64,000 bases of DNA from Nemertoderma westbladi. Its lineage: Eukaryota > Xenacoelomorpha > Nemertodermatida > Nemertodermatidae. The position numbers and the translations under genes are program-made. The stretch spans positions 1 to 64,000 of the forward strand of contig JAUCBJ010006598.1 in NCBI GenBank assembly GCA_032718475.1. Reading direction: 5' to 3'. Positions 33,985 through 44,551 of this stretch are shown here, in pieces; position 1 is the stretch's first letter; each line of letters opens with the position of its first letter. Below the pieces are notes generated by a model that searched no databases, was not told the origin of the DNA, and saw only the letters and a program-made list of their open reading frames with translations.

Positions 33985-34205
33985 CTCACTCTCTCGGCCT
34001 TTCTCCCCTGGCGACCTCTTCCAGTCGCCTCTCGCCAAATCTATCCACTTCCAACTTCTCCCACGTGATATATGTATCCACCTCCCAGTCTGCTAGACGC
34101 CGGCTGTTGTATTACACCGACTCGCCCTACAGCCCCAGGTGGTCTACCAGACCTTCGAAGGCCACCTTGAGGGCTCTTCTGTAGTTCGGAGGTGATCCTA
34201 ATATC
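33985..34205 (-). pseudogene. Remnant of the post-pol ORF3
   Basis: About 220 bp on the minus strand matches the plus-strand ORF at about 47505-47720. The peptide word NYRRALKVAFEGLVDHLGL corresponds to the same region of the ORF at 47203-48930, followed by recognisable but frame-broken codons. It sits between the post-integrase repeats and the 3' UTR, the same position ORF3 has in the plus copy. The rest, including the exonuclease-like and zinc-knuckle parts, is deleted. Confidence 0.85.
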
Positions 34206-34860
34206 CTTAATTTTGTTTTAATTTTATTTTGTTTTATCCCTATTTGCCCCTGTTCTGTGCTACTACTTACGGTCTCTACTCTCTTACTGCTAACTCTACT
34301 AACCCTTCTAGCTCTATTTTCTACTAACACTTACTATATACTATATTTTATATCCCCCTACCACTAATTCTTGCTACTAACGGTACTCTACGTACCCTCT
34401 TACTAACTAGTTCTACAACTAACTACTACTCTTACTAGCCGGTACTACGTACCCTCTTACTAACTTCCAACTCTTCTCTTACTAACCGGTACTACGTACC
34501 CTCTTACTAACTCCTCTAACTCCACTCTTACTAACCGGTACTACGTACCCTCTTACTAACTTCTCTAACTCCACTCTTACTAACCGGTACTACGTACCCT
34601 CTTACTAACTTCTCTAACTCCACTCTCACTAACCGGTACTACGTACCCTCTTACTAACTTCTCTAACTCCACTCTTACTAACCAGTACTACGTACCGTCT
34701 TACTAACTTCTCTAACTCCACTCTTACTAACCGGTACTACGTACCTTCTTACTAACTAACTAACCTCTCTAACTAGCGGTACTATGTACCCTCTTACTAA
34801 CTAACTCTTACTAACTAACTAGCGGTACTACGTACCCTCTTACTGCTGACCCTTGCTAAC
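34206..34860 (-). repeat. ~51-bp tandem array after pol (CCGGTACTACGTACCCTCTT)
   Basis: From about 34375, units with ACTCTTACTAACCGGTACTA and CGTACCCTCTTACTAAC repeat about nine times with indels. Related reverse-orientation units occur at 45570-45965 in the plus copy, so the array is a family feature located between the integrase stop and ORF3. Confidence 0.85.
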
Positions 34861-35023
34861 TAACTATTTACACTTACTACGTACCTACTACGTACTATTA
34901 CTTTCTCTTTATTTTTTTTTATATTTTTATTTTGTTTGTGGGAAGGGCGTCTTGCCCTCAATCCCACCCCCCTCAGTCCAAGACTTGGACGATTAAACTC
35001 TACTAAACCCCACTCTAACTCAA

Positions 35024-36130
35024 CTAAGGTGCTCCCTCCAACAGGCAACACTTCCCTACAGCCCTCCTGTAGGTCTTCCTTTCTTTCGCACCTATCTTGC
35101 CACCTATCCGCACTTCTACCGACTGGACTCTTCCGTCCTCGTCGGAGTAAGTGCCCACAACTCTCGCCAACCGCCACTGGTTGTTGATGATGGTATCGTC
35201 GGTGACGATCACCAGATCACCCTCCTTTAACTCTCTGTTTGTGTTCCTCCACTTGCTTCTCCTGTGAAGCGTGGGTAGATATTCCTCAACCCACCTCCTC
35301 CAATACTCTGCGCTTATCGCCTTAGCGACTTTCCAACTCTGGCGGGAGTGTATGTCATCTGGGTTTACACCCCGCATATCGATGGTCGCTGGCCTTTCCA
35401 TTAGAAAATGGCTGGGCGTCAGCACATCTAATGACTCAGGGTCATCATTTTCTGGATATAGCGGTCTGCTATTAATGATACCCTCACACTTCGCTAGTAC
35501 CATTCTTAGTACGTCCTCCGTAACCATGTGGGTGTTCATCAACTTCGTCATCAGATGCTTCGAACTACCCACGAGTCTCTCGACGCATCCTAGGGTATGC
35601 GGAGCATACGGCGTCCTCCTCTCCCACTTCACTTGTCGTCTTCTCATGGCTGCCCTGACTTCCTCCCCTTCCAGGATATCCAAGGCCTCTGCCATCTCGT
35701 TCTCCGCCCCCACAAAGTTGGTCCCGTTGTCGGAGTATATTACTGCGATCGTCCCACCTTTGCGGTCTCTAAACCTTTCTAGGGCATTAATGAATGCCGA
35801 TGCGGTTGCATCTTGGGCGAGTTCTATCCCTACCGCCCGCGTGTTGTTACATACGAAGATGATACCGTAGCGTTTCTCCGTGTGCCGCATCACCTTAATC
35901 TTTATCGGCCCGAACATATCCACACCGCAATGCGTAAATGGCGGGTCGTGCTGTCTCACCCTACTGGCCGGTAGTGGCGCCATCTCCTGTATAGCTCGCT
36001 CCTTCTTAGCTCGTCCTCAGGTCTGGCACTGCCCCACTACCGCCTTTACCTTCTTTCTCAGTTGCTTGACCCAAAAGGTCCTTCGTATCTCCGTGAGGGT
36101 CCGGTTAGTGCCCCCATGCAATATCGACTT
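35024..36130 (-). pseudogene. BEL/Pao integrase domain of pol
   Basis: The HHCC zinc-binding part starts near LHGGTNRTLTEIRRTFW (about 36110). The catalytic core follows in the frame 35983-35024: CGVDMFGPI (first Asp), IYSDNGTNF (second Asp) and GCVERLVGS (Glu), the DDE set. The C-terminal part, GDLVIVTDDTIINNQWRLARV, is the DUF5641-like domain typical of BEL/Pao. A TGC to TGA change in the QCQTC zinc motif (stop at 36017-36019) separates it from RNase H in the same frame. All three catalytic acidic residues are kept; the enzyme would still need read-through. Confidence 0.92.
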
Positions 36131-37240
36131 GTGGGAGTCCCAGATAATCTGGTGGACTATTGGCGATCCAGTCGGGATGATGAGGGGCTTTGGCGGTATT
36201 ACAATGCTGTTGTTGTTCAATACCCTAGAGTTCATTACTAGGATCCCGTCATCATTAAGTTGCGGTGACAGCGCGATCAGCTCGCTGTCCCGTCGGAGAT
36301 GCTGTTGTTTACCGACGCGTCCCACCTCGTCGCCGTAGTTCTTCCTCTGCTCGTAGCGGATGACTGCTTTGGCCGCTCCCTCCAGATCTATGGTTGTTCT
36401 AATCTTTACGTCTTTGCCAACTCCCTTGAGGAAATCCCCGAAGGATCTCCAGTACGCCACTAATTTATTGGTCTTGTACCAACTAGAGCTATAGCTGAGG
36501 AGTTTATCCGTCGGGTTATCGCACAGTTCTCCCTGTTTTGGTTGCACGTCCCCTATCTCCCTCACCATCTGGCTATAGATCTCTTCTCCCTCTGAATCTC
36601 CCTCTTCCTCCTCTAACGCTACTTCTCCTGAGCCCGGGTCCACCTTTCTCATCAGCGGCCAGGCCCCCTTATCGCTCAGAAACTGTGGCCCGTGTTGCCA
36701 CAATACTTCCTTTTTAAAGAAAGTGTGGCGTGCCACGCCCCTCGATAACAAGTCCGCTGGGTTCTCGTCCGTTGGGCAGTAGTGCCACCTTTCTAATTCT
36801 GTGGTCGCCCTTATTTCGTCCACCCTATTTGCGACGAATATAGGGTATCTCGTCCTCTCGTTATGTAGCCAGCCAAGCACTACCATGGAATCCGTCCAGT
36901 AGTGTGGCTCCACTATGTTGGGAATAACGTCCATTAAGTAGGCTGTGGCCCTAACTCCTAACCTCGCAGCTGTCAATTCGAGTTTCGGAACCGATGCTGA
37001 ATCTGGTGGTGTCGACTTCGCCTTGCTAAAGGCGAGTCTGGGCTTGTGAGCCCCCTCTCGTTGTACTAAATAGAGTGCCGCTCCGTATGCCTCTAATGAC
37101 GCATCGGAGAACATGTGCAGATCCAGATTCGTCATGTCCCCATCTGGGAAATACACTCGTGGCATGCTGTATGTTCCCATCTGCTCCAAACTCTCTGTCC
37201 ATTTACACCACTGCTTTCTGATCTCTTCTGGTACTCTGCG
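36017..37240 (-). pseudogene. BEL/Pao RNase H region of pol
   Basis: The frame 37423-36017 has the RNase H acidic residues in HMFSDASLEAYGAALYLV, PKLELTAARLGVRA and YWTDSMVVLGWL. Then come linker sequence (CPTDENPADLLSRG, a BEL/Pao hallmark) and the start of the integrase zinc domain. It is one base out of frame with RT; the shift falls near 37235, where both frames overlap (EYQKR on the RT side, EEIRKQWCKW on this side). Confidence 0.9.
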
Positions 37241-38690
37241 TCCCACTCGTCCTTCAGTTTGTATACTCTCTTGAGTATCTGTTTCCCCGTGACTAACAAT
37301 GGGGATGCTAGGCCTAGGGGATCGTATATCCTCGCTATGTACGACACATAACCCCTCTTCGTGTGGATGTCTGCGCCCTCCTGGCTTAATTGGTACTTCA
37401 GCTTGTCCGCCTCTCTGTTCCACACGATCCCCAGTGCCTTCTGTTGGGACTCTATTCGTTTGTTCGCCATGTCCTGTCCCTTGGCTGTCGTGGGATTATC
37501 CATGGTCGATCCTGGTCTCTCATCCTTTATCGCCTTGATAAATTCCTCTGAACTGGACTGGAATTTGGTTAGGTTAAAGCCGGATCCTTTAAGGATGTCG
37601 CGAACCTCGCGCCCTGTGTCCAGTAGTTCCTTAACCGTGTTTCCAGACTCCATCCCGCCGTCTACATAGAAGCCGCGTCGAATCATATCGACGGCCCTAG
37701 CGCTGTATTTATCTTCCTTTCCCTCTACTGTGTCTCTTACGGCCATAGTCGTCGTGAACGAAGATGACTTGGCTCCCATATTCTGTACTATCATCTTGTA
37801 CATCGGTATTGTCGACGGTTCTTCGTCGCCGTCGTACCATAGGAAGCGTTGACTATCGCTATCCTCTTCCGTTACACGGACTTGGTTGAACATGCCTTCT
37901 ATGTCGCAGGTGAAGGCGTGTTTCCCATTCCTGAATCTGAGTAGGACCTCGATCCCTGAGTTATAGATATTGGGACCCTCCAGCAGATAAGCGTTTAGGC
38001 ATTCGCCATTGGTTTTAGCCGATGCGTCAACTACCATCCGCAGTTTACCTTTCTTCGGGTCTAAAGCCACGTGGAGTGGCAGGTAATAGGTCCTGTCCGT
38101 GTTTGGTTCGTCGACAGGTAGTTCCACGGCCCATCCCTTCTCGACGTACTTTCTGATTGTCTTGTGGATGTACTCATTCTTCTCGGGGCTCCGTTTTAGT
38201 GTCTGCTTCAACTTACGAAGCCTCGTGAGTACCATCCTTCTATTGTCGGGCAGCGGTAGCTTCGGTAGCTTCCATACCATCCCTATGGTATACCACCCCT
38301 CGTCGCATCTCATCAACTCCTTTACGCTCTGTAGAGCCTGCTTGTCTTCTACCGAGGTTCCGACCCCGGTTTCCTTTAATCCCTCAAAATCCTGCCTGAG
38401 CAGTCTCTTGAGCTGCTCCTCCGCTCTCTCGTCTCCCATTTCTCGCATAGTTCCCGCGAACATGCAACCTGATGTCTCCGACATCCTAAATGGTATTTTA
38501 CTCTTAATTGGGCCGCTCAGCGTCCACCCGAATGGTGTTAAAATCGCCACCGGGTCACACTGCCTGTCTTCGCCGAAGACCGTTTGCATTCTCTCGTGGG
38601 CCGTTGGGCAGTCCACTACTATGATGGATACCTTCCTAACGTCCACCTCTGGGATTGAGAAATCGATACTGTCCAGGCATTATTGGTGCA
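37132..38690 (-). pseudogene. BEL/Pao reverse transcriptase with altered YVDD
   Basis: The frame 38646-37132 begins with the tail of the protease-RT linker (VDCPTAHER, ILTPFGWTLSGPI) and covers RT: KGKLRMVVDASAKTNGECLN, then AFTCDIEGMFNQVRV with the first catalytic Asp, the MGAKSSSF segment, and FYVDGGMES where family members have YVDD. The second Asp of the catalytic pair is glycine, which should abolish polymerase activity. The protease that should precede it is missing: upstream is the gag linker joined at the 23-base G run (38707-38729). Confidence 0.92.
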
Positions 38691-39980
38691 AGTATTATTA
38701 TTATTACCCCCCCCCCCCCCCCCCCCCCCGCCCGTACCGTCACACCAGTCTCGGGTCTGTCGTGCGGTCCCTGTAAGTGGGGTATCAATAAATGTTTCCA
38801 CAACCCTTGGCTCCTCGTAAATACTCGAGCCAGCCTCGCTCTCTGACAATCCCATCTGCGCCAGTTCCAGTCTGCGCTTCTGTTTGGCTTGGTATTGTAT
38901 AAGCCCCATCAACCGGGCGTGCATATTATCCCGCACACGCTTTCCCGCTGTCTCTCTCTCCAAGTCCTCCCACGTACTCTGATTGACTAACTCGGCCTCT
39001 CTCGCAATTCTCTCAAATCGTCTCGCCTCACGCTCTTTACGTTCACTCTGCTCTCTCGCCTCTCTCGCCGCCTCACGCTCTTCTCGCTCCTTTCTTTCCA
39101 TCCTCTCTATTTCCTCATACTCCTTAAAACTTCTCGCGACCTTTTCGGCTTTCTCTCTGTTCTCTCTAATCAGTTCTTTCTCCTTCTCTATTAATGCACT
39201 CTCTTCCTCTAACTGTCTCTCTAATTCTCTCCGATCTAGCGCCGCCAGATCGAGTTGGCATGCCAGATTTATTGCCATCACCCGTCTTTCCTTTGCGGAG
39301 GATGTAGCAGACTTATCGGTTGTGACGGACTCCCTCCGCCTTCCCGTCCTACTAATTTTCCCCCGCCTCCTGGAACTTCCACCGACCGACGAGACCGAAT
39401 CCTCGGGGTTAACCTCGGATTCGCCCTCCTGCGGTCTCCTCCAACCCACTAATTTTACTCCCCGGGCATCGACTGAGTATGGCCCTATGTACACTACACT
39501 AGGCTCCACACCCCTACATTCCCATAGTTCAAGCAGTTCGCTGGCAACCCCTCTCGCTCTCTCATCGGCTAGTTCTCTCTGCCCAAAACGCACTAAGTAA
39601 TCAAAGTGTTTGTTCGACTTACCTAGCCGCTTCCTTAACTTCACCTCGTCTATCTTGGCCCCTCCTTTAGCTTCTCTTAGTTGTTTCCGGGTCGCGTTGT
39701 AGGCCCGTCGGAGTTGGTCGCTGACCCTGATGTCCTCGTCGTCGACATCTCCTCTATCTCTCCGGGTCCGGCGTCGTACCAACGGCCCCACCGTCGCCGT
39801 TCCGGTGGGCCGTCCGTCGCCCTCGGCCTGTGGCTGGACGGCGACTTCGGCACGTCGACCGCACTCTGTGTCGACTCGTCTTTCTCCTCTCCCGACTCGT
39901 CCTCTCATTGTAGACGGCCCCCCTCATCTTGGATTACCGGATCGATCCGTTCCTCTTCTTCACAAAGACATTGGCTTTCT
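38619..39980 (-). pseudogene. gag N-terminal region with long coiled coil (minus copy 1)
   Basis: The 429-aa frame 39908-38619 has an N-terminal basic part, a conserved RLGKSNKHFDYLVRFGQREL segment, and VVYIGPYSVDARGVKLVGW. It then has a highly charged coiled coil of about 90 residues starting ELERQLEEESALIEKEKEL, and a C-terminal MHARLMGLIQYQAKQKRRLE helix before a polyglycine run encoded by 23 Gs. A second copy at 42889-44491 is collinear. After the glycine run it meets the pol sequence out of frame, so the DUF1759 part, zinc knuckle and protease have been deleted at or near the G run. Coding-like similarity extends upstream to about 39980 in another frame. Confidence 0.8.
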
Positions 39981-39981
39981 C

Positions 39982-40827
39982 TCAGAGCATCCACGAGGGA
40001 GATAGCCTTTCCTCGTTCGATTTCCTCTTGCAGGATTCGAATTCCGGTAGTCTCATCCAACGGACGACATCAAGCTTGCCGGAGAGTTTAAAAGGGTAAT
40101 CTACGCCGATAGAGTTTTGAAGGGAGTTTAGAAACTCGGTAACCACCAGGTAGTTGCGGTTGACCTTGGAGGTGCCGGCGAAGGCGAGAGGGGAAGTCCA
40201 CATGGATTTTTCATGCTGCAGCAGGCTGCCCCACCTGATGCCAACCATAGAGGGTTGAAGAGGGGTCGGTTCTTCCTCTTGGTAATGGGGAGCTATCTGT
40301 TCCTCCATGATGAGGTCTCAGAAATACATGTACATGGCTTCGGAGAAGCGGGGTTCGGTTGGAGATAACGTCATGGGTTTCACCATAGGCAACATTGGGC
40401 CGGGGGAAAACTCAGGGGCGCGGATCATAGGTTTACGCACCCTCTGCAAGTTACGTAACCATTTCTCATCGACATTGAATCAATTCTCCTCAAACCCACT
40501 GTACGTATACTTGACGAAGCTATGGTGAGGGCATCGTCGACGGGGGTGATTCACAGGTATAGTGGAGCCCTGTTGGTTGGGATGTGGGCATTGACAGCAC
40601 AAGTACCAGAGCCGGAAGTCAGTTTTGCTCGGGGGTGTAGACATTACACCTGACTTACTGTATTCCCCCATGTCGTAGAAGGCATCAGGGAGGACAGGGA
40701 GCGGGCGACCCTCAGTAAGGTACATCATGGTGTGATAGAGTTGTTTGATCTCCTTAGCCAGGTTAGAATGATTTGGTTGGGGTACAAAGTTTGTAAATCC
40801 TGTTGACTTGCGACCTTTATATCCCAT
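39982..40827 (-). pseudogene. Decayed ORF of unknown function
   Basis: One reading frame on the minus strand, from ATG at 40827 to 39982, is interrupted by only two TGA stops (near 40481 and 40318). Notable words are NFVPQPNHSNLAKEIKQLYH, LWYLCCQCPHP and PMIRAPEFSPGPMLPMVKP, then NYLVVTEFLNSLQNSIGVDY. The composition is that of a real protein and not of a repeat. It lies between a broken LTR (40832-41041) and the gag N-terminus. I do not recognise a domain; it could be part of a retroelement accessory ORF or captured host sequence. Confidence 0.45.
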
Positions 40828-40831
40828 ATGA

Positions 40832-41041
40832 TCTGCCCTCTAGCTGTACTGGGATAACTGAATGAAATGACACGGTTACTGGTAATATGTATTGCACCGT
40901 TGGCCGTATTGTGTCACTCAGTCGATGCTTGCCCCCCATTGGCTGATAACTTAATTGTCGCCCTCTCATCTCCCTGGGATGTTCCCAACATTGCTTAAAG
41001 CTAACTCTTGTGGGGTGGCTAGCGGAATTGATTCGCTAACA
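40832..41041 (-). mobile_element. Partial LTR with internal deletion
   Basis: It matches the first part of the LTR at 32729-33290. It starts TGTTAGCGAATC at 41041 on the minus strand and runs to about 40832, where the remaining ~215 bp are lost. A deletion between CTGGGA and TGTTCCC (about 40977-40980) removes about 135 bp relative to the full LTR, flanked there by similar GTGTT(T)CCC words. Confidence 0.88.
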
Positions 41042-41396
41042 GCTCCCGTCGGGTTGACTCACCCCCTCTACTCCCTGCGTATTAACTACATGGCCTTCCA
41101 GGCTCCCATCGGGGTCTCTCACCCCTGCTACCCCCTGCGTACTAATTATGTGGCCTTGCGGGCTCTCGCTGGCCAGACCACCTACGTCTGCCGCATTTAT
41201 ATTAATAGCACCATTATCAACATTATTATTCAAATTATTTAAATTATTGGAGTTATTTTGTACTGAATTCGGATTATTATTTAAATTATTTTGTATATTT
41301 GGATTAGAATCGGGATTATTTTGTTCGTTTGAATTAAAAATATTATTATTAGATTACTCTGTATATTTAAATTTAAACTATTTGAATTACTTTGTA
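41042..41396 (-). pseudogene. gag C-terminal linker, Asn-rich, with 60-bp duplication
   Basis: On the minus strand an Asn-rich low-complexity region (AAT/AAC runs, 41210-41396) leads into VGGLASESPQGHIISTQGV and two ~20-residue repeats (GHIISTQGVAGVRDPDGSLE and a variant), encoded by two 60-bp copies at about 41041-41165. It then stops at the partial LTR. It is the continuation of the gag at 42889-44491 across the inserted retroelement. Confidence 0.65.
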
Positions 41397-42888
41397 CTTT
41401 CGGGAGTTCATAGCGGAGAAAGTGGCGGGGTGGGTTGCGAGTATCGCCCAGCTCTCCGAGGTGGCCGTGGAGTACCCGCAGACCGCCCACACCGGTATGT
41501 CCCGCTGCATCCAGGCGGAGTGGGACTACCTACTCCGGGTGGTGGAGACAAGGGACGAGGATCTGGCGCCAATCCGCCAGGAGCTGTTGCGGCGCTTCAT
41601 CCCAGCCCTCTTCGGGACTTCCCCCAGATCTGTGGATGAGGAGCTCGTCCTCCTTCCTGTCCGCCATGGTGGGATCGGCATCCGGGACCCCCTGATGCGG
41701 AGGGGTTACGCGAGGGAGGCGTCGCTATCTGGGACTGCTGGGGTGGTCGAGGCACTGACGACTGGTTGTCCCCTTAACGTTGCTGACCACTCCGCCTGCC
41801 TCGCCTCCGCGTTGGCTGCGAGTCGCGTCGCCCAGGACGCCGCCTATAAGGCAGCGAAGGAGTCCGCCATCCAATCCGTCCCGGCCGAAAGGCGCCGTAC
41901 TGTGGACCGTACGGTGTCCCACAAGACGGGTGGGTGGCTGTCGGCGCAGCCCTCCGTGGTCGATAACACCGACCTGGCCCCGGAGGTGTTCCGAGACAAC
42001 CTCGCGCTGAGGTACGGCCTCACGCCGCCCGGCCTCCCGGCGAAGTGTGAGGGGTGTGGGGAGCCGTTTACGACAACCCACGCCCTGAACTGCAAGTCGG
42101 GTGGCCTGATTATAAAGCGGCACGATGAGGTCCGGGAGGTCTTCGGGGACCTTATCGCCTCTGCCTTTGGTGGGTCGTGTGTGCAGCGTGAAGTCACGCT
42201 GTGCACCAGCTACCTGGACAGAAGGGGCCGCGAGGTGGGAGGAGTTAGGGCTGATCTCCTGGCGAGGGGAGTCTGGACCGAGCAGAGGGTGGTGTCTTTC
42301 GATATTGCGATCATAAACGCCGACGCCCCCTCATATGCTCACCGGTCCTTGGACTCTGTCCTCGAGCAGAGAGTCCGAGCCAAGAAGGTGCACTATAGCG
42401 CGGTGTGCGAGGATAGAAGGTTCTCCTTGACCCCCCTTGTCGGAACCACCGATGGGGTGTGGTGCAAGGAGACCGATACCTTCATCAGCCACCTCGCTGA
42501 GACCCTTGTGGCTCGGCGGCAGGGGATGCGGGATCGTGGCCTAGCCTGCGTTCTCGGGGGAGTTCGGAGGCGGCTTCAGTTCGCGCTCCTCCGCTCCAAC
42601 TCCCTCTGTTTGCGTGGTGGCCAGCGTCCCTGGAGGGCGCTGGGCTTTGGGGATGGTGCGGGTCTGCGGGGGAATGACCTCGCAGACCATTATTAATTCA
42701 CGGTGCACCATTTTTAATTGTATGTTAAATTTTATTGTCTTAATTGTTTTGTTCTGATTGGTGGTGGGATGCTGGTGCAGTTTTATATTTAATTTTGGTT
42801 TTATGGATTTGGATATTATTTTATATGTATAACTGTTATTTGCTTTATGCCACACTTGTAAATAATATATTAAAGATATTACTTTGTA
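41386..42888 (+). mobile_element. 5'-truncated non-LTR retroelement inserted in gag, 11-bp TSD
   Basis: ATTACTTTGTA occurs at 41386-41396 and again at 42878-42888, exactly bounding a plus-strand GC-rich coding segment and a short AT-rich 3' UTR (42697-42877) that ends without a poly(A). On both sides the Asn-rich gag linker resumes. The truncated 5' end, the 3' UTR and the 11-bp duplication are those of target-primed reverse transcription. Confidence 0.85.
41397..42696 (+). pseudogene. Retroelement C-terminal region: zinc ribbon and nuclease-like domain
   Basis: The 433-codon frame is uninterrupted but lacks its N-terminus, so the RT domain is absent. In order it has FIPALFGTSP...LPVRHGGIGIRDP (a motif placed after RT in some retroelements), a helical region, then CEGCGEPFTTTHALNC (a Cx2C...HxxxxC finger). 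GGLIIKRHDEVRE follows, then GVRADLLARGVW and VVSFDIAIIN, which resemble the core of a PD-(D/E)XK restriction-like endonuclease as found in R2/NeSL/CRE-type elements. GC content is far above the surroundings. The exact clade is uncertain. Confidence 0.75.
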
Positions 42889-44491
42889 TATTTGAATTAT
42901 TTTCTATATTTGGGTTTAGATTATTATTTGAATTATTTGGATTATTATGTGCGTTTAAATTAGGGATACTCGGATTTAAATTATTATTATTGGGCAAAAT
43001 ATTATTTCCTGGAATGAAAGTTTGATTAGGGTTGTCTACTACGGTACTATTAATGTTAATGTCTTCTAACGTATTGTTATTACCCCCCCCCCCCCCCCCC
43101 CCGCCCGTACAGTTAGACCAGTCTTGGGTCTGTCGTCCGGTCCCTGTAAGTGGGGTATTAACAAACGTTTCCATAACCTCTGGCTCCTCATAAGTACTAC
43201 CCGAGCCAGCCTCACTCTCTGATAGTCCAAACTGCGCCAATTCTAGTCGGCGCTTCTGTTTGGCCTGATATTGCATAAGCACCCTCAACCGGGCATGCAT
43301 ATCATCCCGCATGCGCTTTCCCGCTCTCTCTCTCTCTTTCTATCCTCTCGCAAACTCTGGTTCGCTAACTTTGTTTCTCTCGCCACCCGCTCTCTACGCT
43401 TGCTCTCTACTCTCTCTGCCCACACTTCCCGCTCCTTGCGTTCGTTCTCTACTCTTCTTTTTTGATCTTTGCGCCCCTCTTTCTCCCTCTCCTCTTGCTC
43501 CTTACGTTCGTTCTCTACCCTTATTTCTCATTCTTTGCGCTCCTCTTTCTCCCTCTCTTCTTGCTCTCTACAGTTCCTCTCTCTACACTCCCTCGCTAAC
43601 TCTCTCTCTTTCTCTAGCAACGCAGTTCCCTCATCCAACTGCCTCTCTAATTCTTTCTGGTCTAGCGCCACCATATCTAATTGACACGCCAGATCTATCT
43701 CTAACACCCTTCTTGCTTTCGCGGAGGATGTAGCGGACTTATTGGTCGCGACGGACTCCCGTCGCCTCTCTGTCCTACTAATTTTCCCCTGCTTTCTGGG
43801 GTTCTCGCTAACCGACGAGACCGAATCCTCGGGGTTAACCTCGGGTTCGCCCTCGTGCGGATCTGCCCAACCCACTAACTTAATTCCCCTAGCATCCACT
43901 AAATACGGCCCTACGTACACCACTTCAGGCTCCATAACCCCGGATCGCCACAGTTCGAATAGTTCGGTGGTGACCCCCCTCACTCTCTCACTCGCCAATT
44001 CTCCCTGCCCGAAACGGACTAGATATCTGAAATGTTTATTCGACTCACCTAGCCGCTGGCTCAACTTCCCTTGGTTTACCTTCTCTCCCTCTTTGGCTTC
44101 CCTCCCTCAATAGTTTCTTGGTGGCGTTGTAGGCCCATCGAAGCAGATCGCTGGTCCCAACGTCCTCTTCGCCGACATCTCCTCCTCCTCTCCTGGTTCG
44201 GCGTCGTACTGACGGCCCCACCATCGCCGTTCCGGTGGGCCATCCATCGCCCTCGGCCTGTGGCTGGCTGGCGACTTCGGTACTTCAACTGCCGTCGTGC
44301 GTCGACTCGTCCCTTTCTTGTGGCAGACGGCCGCCCTCCGCTTGGACTGCAGGATCGTCTCTCGTCGGCGAATCCGGCATCGCAGGTCGGTACCGTCGCG
44401 TCGCGGCCTCTCGGATCTTTTGGTTGGTATCGTCCGGGGTCCGCAGCGGTGTCCTCTCTCCCTCCGACAATCGTAGTTGTCCTGTGCTCAT
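42889..44491 (-). pseudogene. gag N-terminal region (minus copy 2), frameshifted
   Basis: The likely start is the ATG at 44491 (MSTGQLRLSEGERTP). Three frames are then needed: 44491-44285, a middle part, 44064-43528 (RLGESNKHFRYLVRFGQGEL, VVYVGPYLVDARGIKLVGW, start of the coiled coil) and 43312 onward (MHARLRVLMQYQAKQKRRLE, polyglycine, Asn-rich linker). The coiled coil around 43320-43530 is decayed into CT-rich repeats. The 20-base run at 43083-43102 encodes glycine at the same place as in copy 1. After position 42889 it is split by the inserted retroelement. Confidence 0.8.
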
Positions 44492-44526
44492 CTTGCCTGG
44501 CAGTCACAGTTTGTGGTTAGCTGGGT

Positions 44527-44547
44527 ATCTTACACTTAGTGTAAGAT
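44527..44547. repeat. Perfect 10-bp stem at the strand-switch junction
   Basis: ATCTTACACT and AGTGTAAGAT flank a single T, within GGG...CCC-like context. On the minus strand it lies about 36 bases before the gag ATG, and on the plus strand 5 bases before integrase coding starts at 44552. It resembles the GGGATC...GATCCC hairpin at the end of every LTR here, so it may be the last remnant of a third LTR type. Confidence 0.7.
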
Positions 44548-44551
44548 CCCT

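Noticed and set aside
34860-35177. 105-aa minus frame overlapping the integrase end
   Set aside because: An alternative frame of the integrase C-terminus and the following spacer; the integrase frame explains the sequence.
38983-39600. 205-aa plus-strand Ser/Leu-rich frame
   Set aside because: Antisense of the gag coiled coil; Glu/Arg codons read backwards give Ser/Leu.
41725-42206. 132-aa and 120-aa minus frames
   Set aside because: Antisense shadows of the GC-rich nuclease-like retroelement frame.
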